The position numbers and the translations under genes are program-made. A stretch of DNA of 64,000 nt from NCBI GenBank assembly GCA_900104565.1, contig LT629952.1, positions 1,301,604 to 1,365,603 of the forward strand, written 5' to 3'. Position 1 is the first letter of the stretch. Every line of letters begins with the position of its first letter. The notes beneath the pieces are model-generated. The model made no database searches. It was not told the origin of the DNA and saw nothing but the letters and a program-made list of their open reading frames with translations. The stretch comes from Ruminococcaceae bacterium Marseille-P2935 (GTDB taxonomy: Bacteria > Bacillota > Clostridia > Oscillospirales > Ruminococcaceae). This document shows, piece after piece, positions 54,463-60,602 of this stretch.

Positions 54463-54618
54463 TCAGGCGTCAGCATTGGTGTGCTGTGCCCGGTGGGCAC
54501 AGCCGCTGCACCCTGCACATCCTCCGGCACATTCGCCGTTTTTGCTCTGTCTGATCATTCTCCAGAGCGCTCCTGCTACCGCCAGAGCGACCAAACTTCC
54601 AACGATCCAAGTTGCCAT
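54463..54618 (-). CDS. FeoB-associated Cys-rich membrane protein
   Basis: A 51-residue protein. ATG 54618 has AAAGGGG eight bases upstream. One membrane helix (ATWIVGSLVALAVAGALWRM) is followed by a Cys-rich tail (GECAGGCAGCSGCAH) that ends in a hydrophilic stretch. This is the layout of the small proteins encoded directly after feoB in many Clostridia, thought to bind or pass iron at the membrane. It lies about 340 bp after feoB, and before the operon terminator. Confidence 0.85.
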   Translation of the reverse strand: MATWIVGSLVALAVAGALWRMIRQSKNGECAGGCAGCSGCAHRAQHTNADA

Positions 54619-54954
54619 ATCCGATTCCCCTTTCTGATGAATTCGTCGTTTTCCTGTTCTTTATACTTCTTTTTCGCCCAGCAGGCGCCTTTTCCTGCCA
54701 ATTAGCATAATTTATTTTTCAAAAAAGGACGCTCTTCCGAACGGTTAGTCGGTACTCGTTTGAGCTGAACACTTGGTTGAAAAACAGTTTCCAAAAACAT
54801 TCCTTTTGCTTTGAGCTGGGAATTTGACAGAAAAGCATGGTTACTTTGTGTTCTTACCCTTACCCTCTCGTTGTTTTCACTTTCAGTCTTACTGAATCGG
54901 CTTTCAAAGGGTTTTACTGGCTACTTAACCGCATTACATCTGTCCATATTCGCG

Positions 54955-57126
54955 TTATGCCTTTAAATTGGCCGCATCGACCGCACGCAGCCTGCTGCCT
55001 TCCCCCTGATACCCCTTGCGGAATAACAGATAAAGATACGCAGCCAATACAAAAACTGCCGCCAGCGTACCAATTCCCCAGCCCTCAGTGAAAACAAGGC
55101 CAAATTGATAAACCATAAATGCAACCGTATACGCAAACAGGGTTTGGTACCCAATTGCAAACCAGGTCCACTTTGCATGATTCATCTCGCGTTTGATCGC
55201 ACCAATCGCGGCAAAGCAGGGTGCGCACAGCAGATTAAACACCAAAAAGGAATAGGCCGACAGTGCTGTAAAGTGCTGTGCAATCGCACCCAGCTGGCTA
55301 AATGCGCCTTCCTCAACCAGCTGCAGGGCATCCCCCGAAACGCCATACAGTACCCCAAATACGCCGACTACTTCTTCTTTGGCAACCAGCCCAAGCACCG
55401 TAGCCACCGAAGACTGCCAGTTACCAAATCCAAGCGGTACGAAAATGGGCGCCAACAGCCCGCCAATCAGTGCCAGCAGCGAAGAATCCATATTCTCTAC
55501 CATGCCAAACGACCCATTGGCAAAGCCAAAACTCTTGGCAAACCAAACCACAATACTTGCCAACAGAATGACAGTACCGGCCTTTTTGATAAAAGACCAT
55601 CCACGTTCCCAGGTTCCCCTCAGCACATTGACAAGGGTAGGCAGATGATAAGGCGGAAGCTCCATCACAAAAGGCGCTGGATCCCCTGCAAACAACCTGG
55701 TCTTTTTTAAAATAATGCCCGAAACAACTATGGCTGCCACACCAATAAAATATGCAGACGGAGCCACCCACCAGGCGCCCCCGAACAACGCACCGGCAAT
55801 AAGGGCCACTATGGGCATTTTGGCTCCACAGGGTATAAAGGTTGTGGTCATAATAGTCATTTTGCGGTCCCTGTCCTGTTCAATGGTACGGGAAGCCATA
55901 ATACCCGGGACGCCGCACCCTGACCCAATCAGCATAGGAATAAACGATTTGCCCGACAGCCCAAACCGGCGGAAGATACGGTCCATAATAAAGGCTACCC
56001 TGGCCATATAGCCGCAATCCTCCAACAGGCACAGCAATAAAAACAAAATCAGCATCTGCGGCACAAAACCCAGCACTGCACCAACTCCGCCAATCATTCC
56101 TTCGGTAATTAATCCGACCAGCCAATCTGCGGTGCCAATGGTCACCAAAAAGCTCTCGGCTGCAGGAATAATCCACTCGCCAAAGAGTGTATCGTTCATA
56201 AAGCCGGTGACTAAATCCCCTACCGAGGAGATAGAAATATAATAAACCAGTACCATAATCACAGCAAAAATCGGCAGCGCCAGCCAACGGTTGGTTACAA
56301 TCCGGTCTATTTTGTCCGAAAGGGTCGTTCCGGTTTTGGATTTTTTCACACACTGTTTGACAACTCTGCCAATATATTCATACCGTTCGCTGGTAATAAT
56401 GCTTTCGCTGTCATCATCCAGCTGTGCCTCACAAGCGGTGATCAGCCGTTCTATCTGATCCTGCTGACCGGCCGAGAGCTGTACTTGCTCCATTGCTTTT
56501 TCGTCCCGTTCGAACAGCTTAATCGCCGTCCACCGCAGGTTGCATAGCGGCTGTTGCTGCTCTAAAATCTGCGCAATCCCCTGCAAGGCTTGTTCCACCC
56601 TGCTGCTGAAGGTATGCTGAGGAACCATTTTCCCTCCCGACTTTACAACTGCTGCCGCTTTTTCCGCAGCCTCCCTGCAGCCCTTCCCCCTGACCGCCGA
56701 GGTTTCTATAATTGGGCAGCCCAGTGTTTTCGAAAGCTTTTCCACATCAATCTGATCGCCGTTTTTATGTACCACATCCATCATATTCAGCGCAATTACG
56801 ACCGGAATTCCCATTTCGGTCAGCTGGGTTGTCAGGTAAAGGTTGCGCTCAATGTTGGATGCATCCACCAGATTTAATATAACGTCCGGCCTGTCTTTCA
56901 GCAGGTAATTTCTGGTTACTACCTCTTCCAACGTGTAGGGAGAAAGCGAATAAATTCCAGGAAGGTCGGTGATGACCACATCTTTTTGATTTTTCAGCTT
57001 TCCTTCCTTTTTTTCTACCGTTACCCCTGGCCAATTGCCCACAAACTGGTTCGACCCGGTCAGTTCGTTAAACATGGTTGTTTTTCCACAGTTTGGGTTG
57101 CCTGCAAGCGCTATTTTTATTGCCAT
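54955..57126 (-). CDS. feoB: Ferrous iron transporter FeoB
   Basis: A 723-residue transporter. The N-terminal G domain has GNPNCGKT (9-16), the G2/switch I Thr, DLPG (54-57) and NMMD (113-116). The following helical domain leads to about nine to ten membrane helices with two Gate motifs, including GSGCGVPGIMASRT and FIPCGAKMPIVALIAG, whose Cys residues line the pore. It imports Fe2+. A GTTAGC-type operator lies 55 bp upstream of its start, so it may also be controlled separately from the feoA genes. Length is normal. Confidence 0.97.
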   Translation of the reverse strand: MAIKIALAGNPNCGKTTMFNELTGSNQFVGNWPGVTVEKKEGKLKNQKDVVITDLPGIYSLSPYTLEEVVTRNYLLKDRPDVILNLVDASNIERNLYLTTQLTEMGIPVVIALNMMDVVHKNGDQIDVEKLSKTLGCPIIETSAVRGKGCREAAEKAAAVVKSGGKMVPQHTFSSRVEQALQGIAQILEQQQPLCNLRWTAIKLFERDEKAMEQVQLSAGQQDQIERLITACEAQLDDDSESIITSERYEYIGRVVKQCVKKSKTGTTLSDKIDRIVTNRWLALPIFAVIMVLVYYISISSVGDLVTGFMNDTLFGEWIIPAAESFLVTIGTADWLVGLITEGMIGGVGAVLGFVPQMLILFLLLCLLEDCGYMARVAFIMDRIFRRFGLSGKSFIPMLIGSGCGVPGIMASRTIEQDRDRKMTIMTTTFIPCGAKMPIVALIAGALFGGAWWVAPSAYFIGVAAIVVSGIILKKTRLFAGDPAPFVMELPPYHLPTLVNVLRGTWERGWSFIKKAGTVILLASIVVWFAKSFGFANGSFGMVENMDSSLLALIGGLLAPIFVPLGFGNWQSSVATVLGLVAKEEVVGVFGVLYGVSGDALQLVEEGAFSQLGAIAQHFTALSAYSFLVFNLLCAPCFAAIGAIKREMNHAKWTWFAIGYQTLFAYTVAFMVYQFGLVFTEGWGIGTLAAVFVLAAYLYLLFRKGYQGEGSRLRAVDAANLKA

Positions 57127-57180
57127 AAATATTCCTCCTCTGCGGGTGTTTCCCGCTGGCTTTCGCCTTTGAAGTCTAAA

Positions 57181-57198
57181 GGTTAGCTATCGCTAACC
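57181..57198. promoter_or_regulatory. DtxR-family operator upstream of feoB
   Basis: Perfect 18-bp dyad GGTTAGC-TATC-GCTAACC. It matches the sites next to the DtxR-family gene at 58.2 kb and lies between feoA and feoB, indicating an internal, iron-regulated control point. Confidence 0.8.
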
Positions 57199-57430
57199 TA
57201 CGGGTGCCATACTGGATGAAGTTTTGATACAAATCATAAATTGGGCACATAATTACCCTTTTGGTCCTGTTCTGCACAGAATAAACCGCGGCCAGCTGTT
57301 CTTAATGCAGGGGGGCTTTCCTCAAATTCTTTTTAAAAGCTTTTTACAACGGAACAATTTCATGCTGAACAAAACCACAACAAAGCCGGCCAGTAAAATC
57401 TAATCTGCTTTTAAACAGCCCTTTTCATGC

Positions 57431-57652
57431 TTATTCCACCAAAATTTTTTCTGCGTCATCTTTTCGTATGGTCAATTCATAGCCACGCACGGTAATCTCT
57501 ACCGGGTCGCCCAATGGCGCTACCTTACGCACAAAAATATCGACCCCTTTGGTTATTCCCATGTCCATAATCCGGCGTTTTACCACTCCTTCCCCCTGCA
57601 GCTTTGCAACAGTAATGGTTTCTCCGCATTTAATTTGCCGCAACGTTCTCAT
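57431..57652 (-). CDS. feoA: FeoA domain protein
   Basis: A 73-residue SH3-like FeoA protein (GETITVAKLQGEGVVKRRIM, DMGITKGVDIFVRKVAPLGD, PVEITVRGYELTIRKDDA). It is preceded by AGGAGGAG. FeoA is a small cytosolic partner required for Fe2+ uptake by FeoB. It lies about 300 bp upstream of feoB in the same direction. Confidence 0.95.
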   Translation of the reverse strand: MRTLRQIKCGETITVAKLQGEGVVKRRIMDMGITKGVDIFVRKVAPLGDPVEITVRGYELTIRKDDAEKILVE

Positions 57653-57944
57653 GTTCTCCTCCTTTATTTATTACAATATTTTTTGCCTTCTAACGGCTTT
57701 TTGTTAGGAATCCCTATCAGCCGCTTTGAAAAATGCCAGGAAAGCTATGACGGCCGGCCGCTCATAACAGCGAATAAGGCTAACATCCACAACAACAGTT
57801 CACCCGCAGTGCTGGCAAACAACTAAATAAACGCGCCATTCAGGCTGCGCTCTGTCTTTGAACGGATAATATCACCCAGCTTCGTTTTGCTCGTCAACCG
57901 CATTTGCCGGTTTTAGCATAATAGCCCTGCCTCCATTACCAGAG

Positions 57945-58160
57945 CTAAACCAGTATCCGGTTGGCCATGCTGCTGCTTAGGGCAACCCTTGTATCTTTTA
58001 TTCGAACGATCAGGCTGCCGCCAAGTCTGGATACGACAGTTACACTGGCACCTTCTAAAAAACCCATGCTTGCTAAAAAATGGCGGGTCTCGTCTTTCCC
58101 TCCAACCTTTTTTACGGTGTTGTTCTCCCCTTCACGGGCCATGGTCAGTGGCATTGGCAT
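57945..58160 (-). CDS. feoA: Second FeoA domain protein
   Basis: A 71-residue FeoA-like protein (TVKKVGGKDETRHFLASMGF, LEGASVTVVSRLGGSLIVRI, then ALSSSMANRILV). It differs strongly from the other FeoA in sequence, so the two are not a recent duplication. It is the first gene of the feo transcription unit, behind a promoter with three operators, and divergent from the DtxR-family regulator gene. Confidence 0.93.
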   Translation of the reverse strand: MPMPLTMAREGENNTVKKVGGKDETRHFLASMGFLEGASVTVVSRLGGSLIVRIKDTRVALSSSMANRILV

Positions 58161-58179
58161 AATCCCCTTTCCCCCAGTA

Positions 58180-58274
58180 GTTAGCCACTGCTAACCACAA
58201 GGTTAAAAATTTAGGTTAGCAATTGCTAACCTTTTTTCAAAATTGAGTTTACCACTGCTAACCATATTTGTCAA
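58180..58274. promoter_or_regulatory. feo promoter with three DtxR-type operators
   Basis: Leftward promoter TTGACA (58274-58269), 17-base gap, TAAACT (58251-58246). Three related dyads: GTTTACC-ACT-GCTAAC (58247-58262, inside the promoter), GGTTAGC-AATT-GCTAACC (58214-58231) and GTTAGC-CACT-GCTAAC (58180-58195). The divergent regulator gene starts at 58361, so both directions may be controlled. Confidence 0.8.
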
Positions 58275-58360
58275 CAATAATTTCAAAAGTTTTGCAACTT
58301 GCGGCAGGTAGGTGGTTATGCTACAATAAAAACAGTTCCATCGGTGGAAGGAGATGCGGC

Positions 58361-58750
58361 ATGAAAATTCAGGAATCTGCCGAAAATTATCTGGAAGCGA
58401 TCCTTATTTTAAAGCAGGAAAAAGGTGCTGTACGTTCTGTTGACGTGGCGCATTTTCTTAATTTTACCAAGCCCAGTGTCAGCAGGGCCATGAGCCTGCT
58501 GCGGGAGCGCGGCCAGGTTGCTATGGATGACGAGGGCTTTATTGAACTAACTCAGGCCGGATATGAAAAGGCTAAAAGCATTGATGAGCGGCATAGGCTG
58601 ATCACCAAATGGCTTACAGTTTTGGGGGTATCTCCGCAGATAGCTGCCGAAGATGCCTGCCGGATTGAGCACGACATCAGTGAGGAAACTTTTCAGCGCT
58701 TAAAAGAGCATATTGCCAAGAATACATCGAATAACGATTCACTAAAATAG
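58361..58750 (+). CDS. DtxR/MntR-family metal-dependent repressor
   Basis: A 129-residue protein, ATG 58361 behind GGAAGGAG. The N-terminal winged HTH (ESAENYLEAILILKQEKGAV, VDVAHFLNFTKPSVSRAMSL) and the metal-binding/dimerisation segment (HRLITKWLTVLGVSPQIAAE, DACRIEHDISEETFQRLKEH) match short DtxR/IdeR/MntR proteins that lack the SH3 domain. HRLI, E, C and EH residues form the expected metal site. Divergent from the feo operon and flanked by its likely operators, so it is the probable Fe2+ sensor of this locus. Confidence 0.92.
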   Translation: MKIQESAENYLEAILILKQEKGAVRSVDVAHFLNFTKPSVSRAMSLLRERGQVAMDDEGFIELTQAGYEKAKSIDERHRLITKWLTVLGVSPQIAAEDACRIEHDISEETFQRLKEHIAKNTSNNDSLK

Positions 58751-58778
58751 AATATTTTAAAGCTTACTCCACTGCATA

Positions 58779-58823
58779 AAACAGGGAACTGTACCCTATA
58801 CGGGCGCGGTTCACCTGTTTTTT
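58779..58823 (+). terminator. Terminator of the DtxR-family gene
   Basis: ACAGG-GAAC pairs with GTTC-ACCTGT across a loop containing a second small stem, then TTTTTT. Confidence 0.6.
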
Positions 58824-58992
58824 CTTTCATACAGTGCTTTTATGGCGCTTCCTTGTTTTTTTGCCAATGTCTTGCCTGAGCAATTCATTATAATAAAATC
58901 TGAATGGTAAAACCTCTTTTATTATGTATGATCGGGTAATTTTTCTTCATAGTAGTAACAGTACGATCTAAAAGAAATTTGGAGGAAGTCAA

Positions 58993-59613
58993 ATGAAGCA
59001 CCAAACCTATGGATACGTCCGGGTTTCTACTCGGGAGCAAAATGAAGACCGACAGCTAATTGCAATGAAGGAATTTCATGTACCGGAACACAATATTTTT
59101 ATAGACAAATTAAGCGGAAAGGATTTTTATCGCCCGCGTTACCTGGAACTGATCAAAAAGGTTCATAAGGGCGACCTAATTGTGGTAAAAAGTATTGACC
59201 GGCTGGGAAGAAACTACAACGACATTAAGGAACAATGGAGAATTCTGACACGGGAAAAAGAGGTAGACCTTGTAGTTTTGGACATGCCGTTATTAGATAC
59301 CCGCCAAGGCAAGGACCTGCTGGGTACATTAATCAGTGATATTGTTCTGCAGTTGCTTTCGTTTGTCGCACAAAGTGAAAGAGAAAATATTCGGCAGCGG
59401 CAGGCAGAAGGGATCAGGGCTGCCAAATTAAAAGGCGTTCGATTTGGAAGGCCACCCAAACCGCTGAAAAACTCCTTCACCTATGTAAAGCATCAATGGC
59501 AGGCCGGGCAGGTTACAGCAAAACAGGCTGCCGCCATGCTGGGGATTTGCGAGCGAACCTTTTTTCGCAAAATAAAAGCCGCCCATTCAGGCGGCGCTTC
59601 GCAAAATGTATAA
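58993..59613 (+). CDS. Small serine recombinase (resolvase/invertase), probable promoter invertase
   Basis: A 206-residue protein, ATG 58993 behind TTGGAGGAAG. Catalytic domain: YVRVSTREQ with the nucleophile Ser at residue 12, IDKLSGKDFYRPRY, VKSIDRLGRNYNDI (Arg residues) and the long E helix (LLSFVAQSERENIRQRQAEG). It ends in a Hin-type helix-turn-helix (QVTAKQAAAMLGICERTFFRKI). This is the size and layout of DNA invertases and Tn3-type resolvases. Its stop codon is 6 bases from one of two inverted 22-bp dyads that fit invertase crossover sites, so it most likely flips the adjacent promoter segment. Confidence 0.93.
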   Translation: MKHQTYGYVRVSTREQNEDRQLIAMKEFHVPEHNIFIDKLSGKDFYRPRYLELIKKVHKGDLIVVKSIDRLGRNYNDIKEQWRILTREKEVDLVVLDMPLLDTRQGKDLLGTLISDIVLQLLSFVAQSERENIRQRQAEGIRAAKLKGVRFGRPPKPLKNSFTYVKHQWQAGQVTAKQAAAMLGICERTFFRKIKAAHSGGASQNV

Positions 59614-59618
59614 TTGTA

Positions 59619-59640
59619 GACAAATGGTACACTTTTTGTC
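59619..59640. repeat. Left crossover-like inverted site
   Basis: Dyad of two 10-bp half-sites, GACAAATGGT and (reverse) GACAAAAAGT, around a central AC at 59629-59630. It is an inverted match to the site at 59765-59786, with a 15-bp identical core (59627-59641). Confidence 0.8.
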
Positions 59641-59691
59641 AAAAATCACCATCATACATAAAACCTGCTATCAACTGGTATTTTCTTAATA

Positions 59692-59720
59692 ATTATAAAC
59701 ATATAGCATTATTTTGTCAA
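59692..59720 (-). promoter_or_regulatory. Consensus SigA promoter inside the invertible segment, currently facing left
   Basis: Minus strand TTGACA (59720-59715), exactly 17 bases, TATAAT (59697-59692): a perfect consensus promoter. As sequenced it reads toward and antisense to the recombinase gene; inversion between the flanking sites would place it about 90 bases upstream of the ATG at 59809, reading right. Confidence 0.85.
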
Positions 59721-59764
59721 ATTAATAGCTATAAAATAATCCATTTACTGGAAGAAAAAGAGCT

Positions 59765-59786
59765 GACAAAAAGTGTACTTTATGTC
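59765..59786. repeat. Right crossover-like inverted site
   Basis: Dyad with half-sites GACAAAAAGT and (reverse) GACATAAAGT around a central GT at 59775-59776. Read from the other strand the centre is AC, identical to the left site, as required for productive inversion by a serine recombinase. It ends 22 bases before the next start codon. Confidence 0.8.
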
Positions 59787-59808
59787 ATATGAAGGAGGCA
59801 AATAAACC

Positions 59809-60060
59809 ATGCTAAAAACCAGTCTTTTAGAAGAATTGGCAAAAGAATGCGGCTGCATGTACCTTTCTGATCTGCCAAGGTTAGAACATTTTTCTATCAT
59901 GCTTCCTGTTATCCCCCACCTTTCGGGGTTTAGTTGCAGGGAATGGAGCGATGCTGCAACCTATATCTTTGGGGAGCCGGTTTCATTTGACCGGGAAGAA
60001 AGTGCAAAGTCCTTCTTTTATCAAACAATCCGGTATCGAAGTAAACTGCCGCAGCGGTAA
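59809..60060 (+). CDS. 83-aa protein of unknown function under the invertible promoter
   Basis: Starts at ATG 59809 behind GAAGGAGG. The sequence (SLLEELAKECGCMYLSDLPR, then a central HFSIMLPVIPHLSGFSCREW and a final SAKSFFYQTIRYRSKLPQR) shows no signal peptide or known motif; a mixed helical fold and a role as regulator or recombination-directionality factor are only guesses. The lack of its own promoter between the right site and the ribosome binding site argues that it depends on the flipped promoter. Two Cys lie near the start (CGC) and one in the middle. Confidence 0.65.
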   Translation: MLKTSLLEELAKECGCMYLSDLPRLEHFSIMLPVIPHLSGFSCREWSDAATYIFGEPVSFDREESAKSFFYQTIRYRSKLPQR

Positions 60061-60115
60061 AAACAGTTGCTTTATTCGGCACAATACCAAAAAGAAAATT
60101 TTCGCATAATTCTCA

Positions 60116-60144
60116 TTGACCTTTCATTAGAAAAAGAATAGAAT
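60116..60144 (+). promoter_or_regulatory. SigA promoter of the surface-protein leader
   Basis: TTGACC (60116-60121), 17-base spacer, TAGAAT (60139-60144). Transcription is expected from about 60,151. Confidence 0.75.
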
Positions 60145-60150
60145 GAAAGT

Positions 60151-60392
60151 GAAATGAATCATTGGCTGTCTTGGCAAATTAACATGCTTAATCGAAACCG
60201 ATGAAAAATAGGGCCCTGCCGGTAATTCCGGGGGTGGTATAGAATAAAATACCTTTTTAAAAATCCATTTATTCTGATCACCGGCCATATGGCAACAGCA
60301 AATAAAAACTGCCTTGGGCAGTTTTAAAAAATAAATTAGAAACGCTCGTTAAAGCCAATGAATCATTCATTGCTTTAGCGAGTTTTTTTATA
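60151..60392 (+). ncRNA. Candidate riboswitch-like attenuator leader upstream of the surface protein
   Basis: About 240 bases from a promoter to a strong terminator (stem 60345-60363 / 60365-60382, then seven T). The first bases of the transcript, 60153-60167, are complementary at 14 of 15 positions to 60353-60367, the left arm of that terminator. The two pairings exclude each other, as in a terminator/antiterminator switch. Internal hairpins include ATCG-AAAC-CGAT, CCGG-TAATT-CCGG and AAACTGCC-TTG-GGCAGTTT. I could not match it to a riboswitch class from memory. A standalone small RNA is the alternative. Confidence 0.5.
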
Positions 60393-60602
60393 GAGGCTTA
60401 TCTTGGTACATCTGTTATTTACAGTTGCACCATAGATTATTGACTTCAAATCAAAAAGGAAAAAACTCTTTTTGTTTTTAATTTTTTAAGGGGTACTTTT
60501 TCTCTCACCCTATCAAAATAATGAAAAATGAATGAAACCGTTTGAAACTGCACTTTAACAAAAACCAAACAGGAGTAACTTTATAATCAGGAGGTGGATT
60601 GA

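Noticed and set aside
60151-60392. c-di-GMP-I or cobalamin riboswitch upstream of the surface protein
   Set aside because: The GGCAAACC...ACGCAAAGCC core of c-di-GMP-I is missing, and resemblance of AATAGGG...CCGG-TAATT-CCGG to the cobalamin core is only partial.
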